A stretch of DNA of 64,000 nt from DASUNP01 sp035249305 (GCA_035249305.1 DATFGQ010000039.1:1-64000), one strand, 5' to 3'. Positions 24,878-34,121 are shown, counted from the first letter of the stretch. Numbers and translations: made by a program. The notes: generated by a model from the sequence alone, not told the origin.

Positions 24878-25720
24878 TTAGTCGTCTTGATGCATTCTCT
24901 TTTCAAAATCGGCGAGGCGGTAAACGCCTTCGGCCAGACGCTCGGCGTAGCCCTCTTTGACCAGCGCCCGGTTGCCGAGCCCCGCGTCCGTCCGCGAAAG
25001 CCCCGTCACCCGCGCGAGCTCCCCGCGAAGAGTTACGCCCGCCCCGTCCAAAAACGCGCGCGCAACCTCTTTGAGCGCGACTTCGCGCTTCACCTTCGCC
25101 TTCAGCCCGTCGTGGAAGCGCCCTTCCGCAAGCGTCCAGACGTATGTGAACCACGGCTCGTATAGCACCTCGCCGGGGATCACCTTCATCACCCTCTGAA
25201 GCTCGTCTATGGCGCGCGTGAATCGCGCGCGGTCCGTAACGCCGGACTCGTTGCGCAGGTCGGCCGTCGCCATCTCCCACTCCCGCCTCAGGACTTTGAG
25301 CACGGCCCGCGCGTCGGCAGACAACGCCGTCGATTCATTCTTGCGCGCGACGCCCCACAGCGCGTTGAAGTGCGAGACGAGCCGCGGCGCTATGAACGTC
25401 GAGCGTGCGCGGGCCAGCTTCGCGTAGTAGATGCGCCCCCGTCGCATCACTTCGTCCTTGAGCACCCAGGCGAGGCTTGCTTCCGGGTCTTTCTGCACGT
25501 TGCGCGGCATGTGCGCGTCGCGGCGTCCGCACACGGCTATGTAGAGCGATGGGCCAGCCCGCCGCGAGTCCGTAAGCGACGCGCAAAACCCGAGGCTCTC
25601 GACCAGCCGCTCGGCCTCGGCGGCGCTTTCGATGTGCAGCTCGGGCGTGCGCCGCCACATGCGGTCGCGGTAGGCTTCCACCTCTTCGGTCAACAGGCCG
25701 GCCTTTAAGGAGTCGCGCAT
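24878..25720 (-). CDS. AlkZ-related winged-helix protein
   Basis: 280 residues. The C-terminal part (about 205-275) reads like a winged helix (VTLRGELARVTGLSRTDAGL, YAERLAEGVYRLADF), and the middle resembles the HTH_42/AlkZ-type DNA glycosylase group at low similarity. True AlkZ unhooks DNA interstrand crosslinks using a QxQ or QxD motif. I cannot see that motif here, so catalytic activity is doubtful. Its stop is close to the convergent plsC stop. Treat the assignment as family-level only. Confidence 0.5.
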   Translation of the reverse strand: MRDSLKAGLLTEEVEAYRDRMWRRTPELHIESAAEAERLVESLGFCASLTDSRRAGPSLYIAVCGRRDAHMPRNVQKDPEASLAWVLKDEVMRRGRIYYAKLARARSTFIAPRLVSHFNALWGVARKNESTALSADARAVLKVLRREWEMATADLRNESGVTDRARFTRAIDELQRVMKVIPGEVLYEPWFTYVWTLAEGRFHDGLKAKVKREVALKEVARAFLDGAGVTLRGELARVTGLSRTDAGLGNRALVKEGYAERLAEGVYRLADFEKRMHQDD

Positions 25721-25815
25721 TTGAAGGCTCTATTTGTAGCCGACGCGCGCGGCCGGGTCAACCGCGCGGTGCGACGCTTGATTCACCGTGCGATTAGTTA
25801 TAGGCTCTGCGACTG

Positions 25816-27186
25816 ATGAAAAGAATTCTGATAGCCCTGTTGCTATTAATGCTCGCCTCGTCCTCGTTTGTGACTGCTCAACAGACGCAGCCCGACCCGG
25901 CCCGCTGGCTGCGGTCAGGGCCGATGCTCGGATACTCAGAGATGACCGAGACCGTCGTGTGGCTCCAAACCAGGAAGCCTGCGCGCGTCCAGTTGCGTTT
26001 CTGGAAGCAAGGCCAGCCGGCGACGGCCCGATTGAGCGACGCGGTCGACACAAACGCGGCGGCCGATCATATCGCGCGGATAAAGATATCGACGCTGGAG
26101 TTCGGCGCGAAGTACGACTACGAAGTCTACATCGACGGGCAGCGGGTGGCGTTGCCTTACGCGGCCACGTTCCAGACTCAGGCGATGTGGCGGTGGCGCA
26201 CGGACCCGCCTGCGGCGCGGATCGCCATCGGCTCGTGCTCTTACGTCAACGACGCGCCATACGACAGGCCGGGCAGGCCCTACGGCGACGGCGTCGAGAT
26301 ATTCAAGGCGATCGCGGACCAGAAGCCGGACGCGATGATCTGGCTCGGCGATAATATTTATTACAGAGAGGCCGACTGGCTGTCGGAGTCTGCGATGCGC
26401 TACCGCTACGCGCACACGCGCGAGCTGGCCCAGATGCAGCCGCTTTTGGCTTCGGCGCACAACTACGCGATCTGGGACGATCATGACTTCGGGCCTAATG
26501 ATTCTGACCGCACGTTTCGGCTGCGCGAGGCGGCGCTCGGGGTCTTCAAAGACTACTGGGCTAACATGACTTACGGGACGGACGACACGCCGGGCGTGTT
26601 CAGTCGGTTCGAGTGGGGCGACGTAGAGTTCTTTCTGTTGGACGACCGCTACCACCGCGCGCCTAACCGCATGCCGGCGGGGCCGGAGAAGGTTATGTTC
26701 GGCGAGGCTCAGATGCGCTGGCTTATGGAGTCGTTGGCGTCGAGCGACGCGACGTTCAAGATAATCGCGGGCGGCAACCAGATGCTCAACCCTATGACCT
26801 TCTTCGAAGCCTTCGGCAACTACCCGGTCGAGCAGAAACGACTGTTGGATTTCTTACGCGAATCGAAGATAACCGGCGTGCTCTTCATCTCGGGCGACCG
26901 CCACCACACGGAGTTGATAAAGCGGGACGACCTGGGGACGTATCCGCTTTACGATTTCACGTCGAGCCCGCTCACGGCAGGGACCGGCCGAAGCGATCGC
27001 GAGGCAAACAACCCCGCGCGCGTCGCTAACACATGGGTGACGGGCGTTAAGAACTTCGGCCTGATCGAAGTATCGGGCAAGGCGCAAGACCGCCGCCTGT
27101 TGTTGCGGACGATAGACCTGAACGGCAAGGAGCTCTGGCGGCACGAGATCAAAGCGAGCGAGCTGGGAGTCACAACCAACCGATGA
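25816..27186 (+). CDS. Secreted PhoD-like alkaline phosphatase/phosphodiesterase
   Basis: 456 residues with a signal peptide (about 1-21). An N-terminal fibronectin-like domain (about 30-115) precedes the PhoD metallophosphatase domain: RIAIGSCSYVND, AMIWLGDNIYYREAD, YAIWDDHDFGPNDSD, FLLDDRYHR, IIAGGNQML and LFISGDRHHTEL carry the metal ligands (Cys, Asp, Asn, His). PhoD enzymes hydrolyse phosphate mono- and diesters using calcium and iron. The twin-arginine signal typical of PhoD is not obvious; the leader looks like a plain Sec signal. Confidence 0.85.
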   Translation: MKRILIALLLLMLASSSFVTAQQTQPDPARWLRSGPMLGYSEMTETVVWLQTRKPARVQLRFWKQGQPATARLSDAVDTNAAADHIARIKISTLEFGAKYDYEVYIDGQRVALPYAATFQTQAMWRWRTDPPAARIAIGSCSYVNDAPYDRPGRPYGDGVEIFKAIADQKPDAMIWLGDNIYYREADWLSESAMRYRYAHTRELAQMQPLLASAHNYAIWDDHDFGPNDSDRTFRLREAALGVFKDYWANMTYGTDDTPGVFSRFEWGDVEFFLLDDRYHRAPNRMPAGPEKVMFGEAQMRWLMESLASSDATFKIIAGGNQMLNPMTFFEAFGNYPVEQKRLLDFLRESKITGVLFISGDRHHTELIKRDDLGTYPLYDFTSSPLTAGTGRSDREANNPARVANTWVTGVKNFGLIEVSGKAQDRRLLLRTIDLNGKELWRHEIKASELGVTTNR

Positions 27187-27197
27187 GTTAGAGAACA

Positions 27198-27505
27198 ATT
27201 CACCGCGGAGACGCAGAGAAGATAAAGCCCCAAAGGGGCGACGATTCAATAGCCGAAAGCCCCGTAGGGGCGTGATTCAATAGCCCGGCGCATCGCGCCG
27301 GGTAAGCCGTCATACGAGACGAAGCCCTGAAAGGGCGATACCTCTATCGCGCCCTTTCAGGGCTTGTAATAATGACAACCCGTTTCCAGGGGCGTTGCCC
27401 CTGGCTATTGAATCTCGCCTCTTCGAGGCTTAATTCGCTCTGCGCCCCGCCGCGTGCGAAGCACATCATCGGCCACCCGGTGCCCTCCGCGCCTCCGCGG
27501 TGAAT
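27198..27505. repeat. Composite inverted-repeat element with cloverleaf insert (family C copy 2 + A copy 3)
   Basis: The left end ATTCACCGCGGAGACGCAG and right end GCCTCCGCGGTGAAT are inverted copies. Inside are hairpins AAGCCCCAAAGGGGC and AAGCCCCGTAGGGGC, a full cloverleaf repeat (27275-27413), and the core GTGCGAAGCACATCATCGG shared with 896-1014. It fills the whole gap between the PhoD gene and the convergent receptor gene, and no coding region is visible. Confidence 0.8.
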
Positions 27506-27525
27506 CTTTATGTATCACCTTACAC

Positions 27526-29724
27526 TCAGAAGAAACGCACCGTGTAGGTCAAACGCGCGCCGCGCCCTATCTCGGGGGCGAAATCCTTGATGAACGACAG
27601 GTGGTTGCGATAAAGCCTGTCGCCTAGATTAAAGCCCGTCAGCGAAAAGATGTGGGCCGCGTGCTGTTGCGCCAACGTGTAAGAGGCTGTCACGTTGAAG
27701 ACCGTATATCCCCCGGTCCGCGTCTCGTTCGGGAATAATCGCTCCTGGTCTTTAGCCATCACCGCTTCGGGATAGAAGCGCAATCCTTTGTACAGGAATT
27801 CAAAACCGACGCGCCCCCTGAGCGGCGGGATGCGAGGGAGCGGCGTCTCTGTGTCGGTCAGCTCCGCGTTAACGTAATCGAGCTCCGACAACAGCCAGAT
27901 GTTCGGGTGAAGCCTCGCGTCAAACTGAAGCTCCGCGCCCTTGTACCTCGCGTCCGCCTGAGCGTAGTCGGCCGCGATCAGCCCGTCTTCGACCTCGCCC
28001 GTCGGGGCCAGGAAGATGAAGTCCCTGAACTTGTAGTAGAAGAAGTTGATCTCGGCGCGCGCGCGGTCGTTGCTGTGGCGCAGCGAGAAGTCTACGCCGT
28101 CGCCGCTCTCCCGCTTGAGGTTCGGGTTGCCGATCTCGAACGTGTTGTTGCCGGGGTGCGGCCCCAGGTTATAGAGCTCTTCGAGCGCGGGAGCGCGGTA
28201 GGAATGAGTGTAATTTGCTATGAACGCGCCGCCCTGCCAGAGCGGGACCCGCAGGCCCGCCGCGCCTGAAAAGCCGTCGAACGACCGGTCGGGCGTCGGG
28301 CGATCAAGCGCCTGATCCGGATTATAACCGTTGTGCTCGAAGCGCCCGCCGAGCTGAAAACCTATGCGGCCGAAATCGATCTTCTCCAGCGCGAAGGCGG
28401 CAAACGCGTTCTGTTTGGTCGGGGGCGCGAGCGCCTCTTCGCCTATGGACTCGTAGTCACGGCGCAGCCCCCAGAACCCGAACGTCCCCGACAGACGTTC
28501 TTTGCGCCTCTGGTCGAAATAGCCGCGGTAAGTGAACGTCTTATTCTTGAAGAGCGTGTTAACCGCGTCCGTGACGGAATCGATCTCGCCATGCTCGTAG
28601 TCGTTATACTGAACCGAGAACTGCGCGCTGTTGACGAACGATTGGATGTCGCGCATCCCTGCGTTGACTCGTATGCTGTGGCGGCGCGGGTTCAGGTGAA
28701 CGACTTCAGGGTCTTCTTCGGCGGGGTTGATCGGGACGCCGTAAACGAGTTTGTCAAAGATGTAATCGAAGCTCAGGAAACCGCGGCCGGGGTAATAGCC
28801 GAAGCCGCCTTCGCCCGCGCCGCTGCGCGCGTACGAGTTCGTGATGCGGCCGACAGGCGTGTCGTAATCGCCGGAGCGCTGGCCGCTGCCCGTGCCCCAG
28901 ACCAGCCACCGCTTAGTGCCGTACTCGAAGCCCGCGCTCCCGCCGCCCTGCCAGTTGTTGGTGCTGCCAAGCGCCGTGACGTAACCGTGCATCCCCTCGT
29001 GAGGCGCGTCGTGTCCCGTGACCGCGTTGACGACGCCGCCGATTGCGCTGCTGCCGTAAAGCAGCGTCGCAGGGCCTTTGACCACTTCGAGCTTATCGAG
29101 CGACAGAACGTCTATGGGCTCGCCGTGGTCGCCGGACTGAAAGCCCAGCGAGCCGATACGATTCCCGTCTTGCACGACCAGAACGCGGTCGGAATCGAAG
29201 CCTCGGATGACGGGGCGCGCGTTGCCCGGCCCGAAAGAGCGCTTAGCCACGCCGAGCTCGTGGTCGAGCGCCTCGCCGAGCGATTGGGAATTCTTCTCTA
29301 TGATCTGGACCGAAGAGAGCGACGTTACCGACTGTATAGAGTTGAACGAAGTCTCTTCGGCGCCCGTAGCGGTGACTGTCACCTCCTCGCGCCTGGTCGT
29401 CAGCCGTATCTGTATGTCGGCCGTCGTCGTAGAGCCCGCCGTCACGGTCACGGTTTCGACTACGTCGGGGACGCGGTCGAGGTGGGCAATGACCTCATAA
29501 GTTCCCGGCGGCACGTTTTGAAATTCGTAAGCGCCGTCGTCATTCGTCTCGGTCGAGAGGTTGAGCCGAGAGATAGTTATGATGACGTTATGAATCGGGT
29601 TCCCGGTCGTCTCCAGCGTGACCTTGCCGCGCAGCGCGCCCGTAGCCTGGGCGAAGCCGGCGGCCGGCATTCCGCCGGAGCATAAGGCCCATATTAATAG
29701 GCCGATAATATAGCTCTTTCGCAT
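27526..29724 (-). CDS. TonB-dependent receptor, ZnuD-like
   Basis: 732 residues from the ATG at 29724 with AGGGGAGAG upstream. Signal peptide, then a carboxypeptidase-regulatory-like domain (about 30-110, GKVTLETTGNP to QIRLTTRREEV), a plug domain (GFDSDRVLVVQDGNRIGSLG, LEVVKGPATLLYGSSAIGGV) and a 22-strand barrel ending in an aromatic residue (TYTVRFF). The plug resembles ZnuD, the outer-membrane zinc receptor of Neisseria. The preceding gene encodes a small His/Cys-rich secreted protein, which supports a metal role. Substrate assignment is tentative. Confidence 0.8.
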   Translation of the reverse strand: MRKSYIIGLLIWALCSGGMPAAGFAQATGALRGKVTLETTGNPIHNVIITISRLNLSTETNDDGAYEFQNVPPGTYEVIAHLDRVPDVVETVTVTAGSTTTADIQIRLTTRREEVTVTATGAEETSFNSIQSVTSLSSVQIIEKNSQSLGEALDHELGVAKRSFGPGNARPVIRGFDSDRVLVVQDGNRIGSLGFQSGDHGEPIDVLSLDKLEVVKGPATLLYGSSAIGGVVNAVTGHDAPHEGMHGYVTALGSTNNWQGGGSAGFEYGTKRWLVWGTGSGQRSGDYDTPVGRITNSYARSGAGEGGFGYYPGRGFLSFDYIFDKLVYGVPINPAEEDPEVVHLNPRRHSIRVNAGMRDIQSFVNSAQFSVQYNDYEHGEIDSVTDAVNTLFKNKTFTYRGYFDQRRKERLSGTFGFWGLRRDYESIGEEALAPPTKQNAFAAFALEKIDFGRIGFQLGGRFEHNGYNPDQALDRPTPDRSFDGFSGAAGLRVPLWQGGAFIANYTHSYRAPALEELYNLGPHPGNNTFEIGNPNLKRESGDGVDFSLRHSNDRARAEINFFYYKFRDFIFLAPTGEVEDGLIAADYAQADARYKGAELQFDARLHPNIWLLSELDYVNAELTDTETPLPRIPPLRGRVGFEFLYKGLRFYPEAVMAKDQERLFPNETRTGGYTVFNVTASYTLAQQHAAHIFSLTGFNLGDRLYRNHLSFIKDFAPEIGRGARLTYTVRFF

Positions 29725-29832
29725 GAGTACTCTCCCCTTCAAATATCGCAGTAAGAACCGGCCGACGACCGGACCGCGTGCGGACAAGCGCACGGCAGTC
29801 GGTCGACCGACGCAAAAAGCGGCTATAGGTTC

Positions 29833-30159
29833 TTAAGCGAGGGGGGGCGCGCGGTCGGAGAGAGTGAGAAAAGGGCCGCACGAGCAAGGCTCAGAGAGAA
29901 ACACCTCGTAGCTCGCGCCTTTGTGAACCAGATCGAAGAATACGTAAGGGGTGCGGACGTCGGAGATGAAATTGCGCTGCAAGCAGCAGGAATGACAATG
30001 AGATTCGCCCCCCAGGTCGGTCGCGCCATGCGAGTCGGCGTCTGTCGCCGTGATGGTGACCGAAGTGGGCGACCGATCTAGTCGGGCAACGCTGTGAAAA
30101 TGAGTGGCGCTCAGAAAGAGCGCGTGGGCGACAAGGCAAAGCAACGCGAGGGTCTTCAT
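29833..30159 (-). CDS. Small secreted His/Cys-rich protein upstream of the receptor
   Basis: 108 residues beginning MKTLALLCLVAHALFLSATH, a signal peptide, followed by possible metal-binding residues: HFHS, SHGATDLGGESHCHSCC and EPCSCG. The size, leader and Cys/His cluster resemble DUF2946-like periplasmic proteins often found beside metal receptors, though I do not recognise it firmly. The first usable ATG with a leader-like N-terminus is at 30159; a TTG at 30192 is possible. It ends 108 bases before the ZnuD-like receptor and shares its promoter. Confidence 0.6.
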   Translation of the reverse strand: MKTLALLCLVAHALFLSATHFHSVARLDRSPTSVTITATDADSHGATDLGGESHCHSCCLQRNFISDVRTPYVFFDLVHKGASYEVFLSEPCSCGPFLTLSDRAPPLA

Positions 30160-30223
30160 CGTGTTGCTCTTATGTTTGCCGCTCATTTTCAAGATTGCCG
30201 ATCCCCTTCGAAGTTGAACATCA

Positions 30224-30253
30224 ATTTAACAATAGCGCCGCGCGCCGTGTCAA
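30224..30253 (-). promoter_or_regulatory. Promoter of the small metal protein/receptor operon
   Basis: On the minus strand TTGACA (30248-30253) is followed after 18 bases by TTAAAT (30224-30229). An AT-rich stretch around the -10 could hold a Zur or Fur site, but no clean palindrome is visible. Confidence 0.5.
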
Positions 30254-30281
30254 CGGACTGTAAGTTGGTGCGGGAAGCAGA

Positions 30282-30592
30282 ATTCACCGCGGAGACGCAG
30301 AGAAGATAAAACCCCAAAGGGGCGACGATTCAATGGCCGAAAGCCCCGTAGGGGCGTGATTCAATAGCCCGGCGCATCGCGCCGGGTCATGCGCCATACG
30401 AGACGAAGCCCTGAAAGGGCGCGATAGTTATGTCGCCCTTTCAGGGCTTGTCATTCCTATCAATCCTTTTCCAGGGGCGTTGCCCCTGGCTGTTGAATCG
30501 CGCCTCTTCGAGGCTTAATTCTGCTCTGCGTAATCGCCGCGTGCGAAGCACATCATCGGCCATCCCGTGCGCTCTGCGTCTCTGCGGTGAAT
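30282..30592. repeat. Composite inverted-repeat element with cloverleaf insert (family C copy 3 + A copy 4)
   Basis: Nearly identical in layout to 27198-27505: the left end ATTCACCGCGGAGACGCAG, hairpins AACCCCAAAGGGG and AAGCCCCGTAGGGGC, a cloverleaf repeat at 30359-30498, the core GTGCGAAGCACATCATCGG, and the right end TCTGCGGTGAAT. The two copies flank the receptor operon like bookends. No gene is present. Confidence 0.8.
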
Positions 30593-30609
30593 GCTGCTTG
30601 ATCGGGCGC

Positions 30610-31995
30610 TTAATTCTTTCCGACTCTCACCGTCACCGTCTGCCCGTTTACGACAACTACGCCTGAGCTTGCTTCGAACTTGAAGCCGGGCGTCGTGATT
30701 CGTATCGTCTGAAATTCTTTCTCGATGGGGGAGGCCGCGTCGAGCGGCGCGCCGTCGACCACTATCTCGTTCTGATCCGCTTTCGATATTGTGACGTACT
30801 TCCTGCCCGCGATGTCTTCGACCACCGGCTGCTCGAACGTGGCCTTGAAGCTCCCTTCTCGCCCGACGCTCAGCATTCTAGTGTGCACGCGCGTCTGATT
30901 GTCGATCATAGTGACGTTCATCGGGTCGAAGCTCACCAGGTCGCCCATACGGCCAAGGGCCGAAACGTCTATGACGTAACGCCGGCCCTGGCTGTTCAAC
31001 ACCGAATCGAGAAGCGCGCGGCGCTCGGCCATCTTTCTATCCGCGACCTCCCGCTCCGATTTCAACACGTCTTCATAGCCGTATTGCCGCAAAGCCGATT
31101 CCGCGATCTGCTTCGACGCGGGCGACGCGTCGCCAGCCGCTTCTTCGACAAGATCCTGGACCGCGACGGCGGTCGCCTGGACCCTCGCTTTCCATCCCGG
31201 CATCAAGCGGTCGAGCAAGAGGGCCTGGGCCGCGCCCGTGTCATAAAACCTGAGGCGCGAGTTGCGCCCTACGCGGGTGATGCGCCGGAGCCTCTCGAAC
31301 CTGTCGGCAAGGTAGCCGCTCTTATCGATCTTCTTAAAAGGCATCGCCGCCCGTTTTTGACTGGCGGCTTCGATAGCCGCGGAGACGGCCTTCACGCCCG
31401 CGTACTCGGCCAGGCCCTCGTTCGATTCAAGCCCCTTTTCGAACTCGACGAAGCGAACCTCAAGCTCGCCCTGGCGCATCCTGCGGACCGCTATAAACTC
31501 TCGCGCCTTTCTTTTCGCCTCCGCCTTGTCGGCCGACAGAAGCGCGGAATGAAGAATCTGCGATTCGACGTTGAACAGCGCGCTGTTTCTCGCCGATGTC
31601 TCCGGGTATTCGGAGACTAGCATGGAGTTTTCAGCCCGCCACTTCGCGCCGCTGCGCGCGGCGTCTCTTTCAAAGACGTGGAACGCTTCGTGGAATATGA
31701 GCGAGACGGCGTCTTCGAGATCGTAGCGGCGCATGTCAAAGCTCATCATCGCTTTTCTGGCGGGCTCTTTCGATTGGCCGCCGAACCCTATCGTGTACTC
31801 GTCGGCGTCCGCGCCCGTCATGACGAAAGAGTATCGGCGCGCGTCAAAGCCGGGCCAGATTTCGTCGCCGGCCGCCGCCGCGATCTCTGAAGCGTAGCCG
31901 AGTAACTCAACGGCTTTTCTCTCCGTCGTCGCCTGCGCAAAGACGTTCAGGAATAAGGCGGAACAGATTAAAGACACTACCAGCTTACGGATCAT
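30610..31995 (-). CDS. Secreted putative zinc metallopeptidase (HExxH)
   Basis: 461 residues with a signal peptide (about 1-20) and a GGAGG ribosome site. VSLIFHEAFHVFERDA contains an HExxH zinc motif, and NEGLAEYAGVKA about 100 residues later offers the third ligand glutamate of a gluzincin-like site. The last 130 residues are beta-rich (VVVNGQTVTVRVGKN at the end). I do not recognise the family. It is the last gene of a sigma/anti-sigma operon, so it is probably an exported stress or nutrient-response enzyme. Confidence 0.6.
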   Translation of the reverse strand: MIRKLVVSLICSALFLNVFAQATTERKAVELLGYASEIAAAAGDEIWPGFDARRYSFVMTGADADEYTIGFGGQSKEPARKAMMSFDMRRYDLEDAVSLIFHEAFHVFERDAARSGAKWRAENSMLVSEYPETSARNSALFNVESQILHSALLSADKAEAKRKAREFIAVRRMRQGELEVRFVEFEKGLESNEGLAEYAGVKAVSAAIEAASQKRAAMPFKKIDKSGYLADRFERLRRITRVGRNSRLRFYDTGAAQALLLDRLMPGWKARVQATAVAVQDLVEEAAGDASPASKQIAESALRQYGYEDVLKSEREVADRKMAERRALLDSVLNSQGRRYVIDVSALGRMGDLVSFDPMNVTMIDNQTRVHTRMLSVGREGSFKATFEQPVVEDIAGRKYVTISKADQNEIVVDGAPLDAASPIEKEFQTIRITTPGFKFEASSGVVVVNGQTVTVRVGKN

Positions 31996-32058
31996 AATTG
32001 ATTCCTCCGGAATTATTGATAGATTGAAAAGGCGTTTCGTATTACCGGGCGTTGTCGC

Positions 32059-33000
32059 TCATTGCAGAATCTCTCCGCGCGCGGGCTTGATACTGATTCT
32101 GAGCTTGTATCTCTTGCCCGAAGATTTCAGGTAGTAATCGCTGATGTCGTACACCATGTCACCGCCGAGCCTGGCAATCCCGGCCCAGCTCGACGCGATC
32201 GCTTCGCGCCGCGCGCCGCTCCGTGCGTCGACGATTGCGAGGTCAAAGCTTACGCCGACCTGATCGGCGGGCCGCGTCCGCGCGTACATATCGATCAAGA
32301 GTTTTATCGCCACGGGATTGTCGGCAACCCGTGAGCTTGCGCGGCTGTCGGGCGCGAGCAATAACTCCTGAGCCTCTTCGATGAGAAAGACGCCCGCGCC
32401 GCGCGCCACCTCGCGGTCGTCTTCGGTGAGCGCGGCTTCGACTTCAAAGTTATGCGGAATCTTCGAAGCCTGTATGCTGACCGCGCCGCCTGGGCTCTGC
32501 TTAAGAATGTCTATCGTAAGCGGGGCCTGCTCTCCGGAGGCGAGGAAGACCGGCCGCTCGCTCATCGCCGGCGTGATCTCGATCTTGAGCTTATCGCCGC
32601 CGTTGCGGCCGAAAGGGAGCAGCACTATGCCTTCGTCAAACCCGAGGTCGATAGCCTGGTTTTGAGAGTCTTCTTCGTACAGAGGCAGTTCGCGCTCAGA
32701 CATTCCATACAGGCGGCGCGTGTTGAGCCGCGCCCTGACTTTCAGCCTGTCGGCGGTCACAAGGTCTGTCAAAAACCTGGCGTCCATTTTGAACCGGCTG
32801 TCGTGCAAGTTGACGGTGAAGTCGGTCCCCGGCGGCCCTTCGACAACGGCTTCGGATATCACATAGCGCGCGCCCGCCCTCTCTTCGACCGTAGCGATCT
32901 GAAATCGTATGCGCCGGGCCTCGTCGCGTGACGCGTGATCGCTCGTCGCAAGCAACAAGAGCACGACTATCACAAACAGAAATCTCGTAAACGTCTTCAT
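32059..33000 (-). CDS. Secreted protein of unknown function in the sigma operon
   Basis: 313 residues with a signal peptide (about 1-23). The rest is rich in beta strands (YVISEAVVEGPPGTDFTVNL, DKLKIEITPAMS, KRYKLRISIKPARG), without cysteines or catalytic motifs I can name. It begins six bases after the anti-sigma stop, which points to co-translation with the sigma/anti-sigma pair. It may be the periplasmic partner or a target of that regulation. No function is assigned. Confidence 0.7.
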   Translation of the reverse strand: MKTFTRFLFVIVVLLLLATSDHASRDEARRIRFQIATVEERAGARYVISEAVVEGPPGTDFTVNLHDSRFKMDARFLTDLVTADRLKVRARLNTRRLYGMSERELPLYEEDSQNQAIDLGFDEGIVLLPFGRNGGDKLKIEITPAMSERPVFLASGEQAPLTIDILKQSPGGAVSIQASKIPHNFEVEAALTEDDREVARGAGVFLIEEAQELLLAPDSRASSRVADNPVAIKLLIDMYARTRPADQVGVSFDLAIVDARSGARREAIASSWAGIARLGGDMVYDISDYYLKSSGKRYKLRISIKPARGEILQ

Positions 33001-33006
33001 GGCTGC

Positions 33007-33483
33007 TCACTGCTCCAGCGCGCCCGACTCGGTCCGCCGGGCTTTGTAGATCACCGCGCGCTCGCCGTGGTCGTAATACGAAAAACTCGGTTGACCGGAA
33101 TGCGGAATACCTACGGGAGCCGATTGTATCTGGGGCGGCCTCGCGACCTGACCTACTCCCGGCACGGCGGCGGACGGTCGAACGAAGAGCGACCACGTCA
33201 CAAACGCGAGCGTCAACAAAACCGCCATCGCAAATGCGGGCGCCGGCAAAGAGATCTTCTTCTCCCACCACCGCTCCGTGATCTTCCGCAGCGCGCGGCC
33301 GCGGTCGTAAGAGCCGGGCGCTGATTTATAAGACCGAATCTGTTGCCTCATGAAGAGGAACTCTTGCTCGGCGCGGCGGCAAACGGCGCAGCCGGCGATG
33401 TGCTCTCTCACTCGCTCTGCTTCTTCGCGGCCCATCTCTCCGTCGATGAGCATCGACACGCGCTCTAAGAATTCGCAATCCAT
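33007..33483 (-). CDS. Anti-sigma factor, zinc-finger type
   Basis: 158 residues. The N-terminal ASD-like domain carries MDCEFLERVSMLIDGEM and VREHIAGCAVCRRAEQEF, the HxxxCxxC zinc motif. One transmembrane helix lies at about 80-100 (FAMAVLLTLAFVTWSLFV), and a periplasmic tail of about 58 residues follows. The start is three bases after the sigma stop. The expected role is membrane capture and inhibition of the sigma factor until a signal arrives. Confidence 0.85.
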   Translation of the reverse strand: MDCEFLERVSMLIDGEMGREEAERVREHIAGCAVCRRAEQEFLFMRQQIRSYKSAPGSYDRGRALRKITERWWEKKISLPAPAFAMAVLLTLAFVTWSLFVRPSAAVPGVGQVARPPQIQSAPVGIPHSGQPSFSYYDHGERAVIYKARRTESGALEQ

Positions 33484-33486
33484 AAC

Positions 33487-33993
33487 CTATCCCTCTTCAA
33501 GCTTCGCCCAACGGGCGCGCAGGTTGGCGCGCGCGCGGAATATGTCGACCTTCACTTTGCTCTCCGAAACATTCATCACGCGAGCGATCTCGCCGTAGCT
33601 CATCTCCTCCTGCTCGCGCAAAAGCAGCGCCGCGCGCTGGTCTTCGGGCAGGCCACTTAACAATTCGAAGAGCATTCGGCGGCGCTCCGCATGCTCTAAC
33701 AGTTCTTCGGGGTTCGGCTCCTTTCTCCTGAAAACCTCCGTGACCTTATCTAACAGTCTCGTCCGCGTTCGTCGCTTGCTCAACTCGTTCAAAGCAAGAT
33801 TGCGGGCCACGCGGAAGAGCCAGAACCGCGCCTCGCCGGCCGGAACGCCGTCGGCGCGATGAAGCCGCAGGAAGCTCTCTTGCGCTATGTCCTGCGCCGA
33901 CGCCTCGCCGCCCAGCAGGCATTCGAGGAAGCGGCACAGGTTTGGGTAGACTTCGTTGAAGATCACGGCAAACTCTTCGTCGTCGCGCGCCAT
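33487..33993 (-). CDS. ECF RNA polymerase sigma factor
   Basis: 168 residues, the standard ECF size. Region 2 has FNEVYPNLCRFLECLLG and DIAQESFLRLHRADG. Region 4 has GLPEDQRAALLLREQEEMSY followed by GEIARVMNVSESKVKVDIFR. It heads a four-gene operon with its anti-sigma factor and two secreted proteins. It probably activates its own operon and other envelope genes, but no target promoter motif can be confirmed within this window. Confidence 0.9.
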   Translation of the reverse strand: MARDDEEFAVIFNEVYPNLCRFLECLLGGEASAQDIAQESFLRLHRADGVPAGEARFWLFRVARNLALNELSKRRTRTRLLDKVTEVFRRKEPNPEELLEHAERRRMLFELLSGLPEDQRAALLLREQEEMSYGEIARVMNVSESKVKVDIFRARANLRARWAKLEEG

Positions 33994-34121
33994 AAATCTC
34001 TCTACGTTATATAAAACAGGCGACCCGCCGGAAAGTTACACCCTCGCCGTAGATATTTTATAGACTCCGCCGGCCGATTGTTATAGCATCTGTCAGTCGA
34101 AACCACCCTTCGGAGCAAGCC

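Noticed and set aside
28333..29685. A 450-codon open frame opposite the ZnuD-like receptor
   Set aside because: Antisense shadow of a recognised TonB receptor; composition is typical of reversed codons.
30190..30253. Zur box before the small metal protein gene
   Set aside because: The AT-rich stretch is not a convincing palindrome; only the end bases mirror each other.
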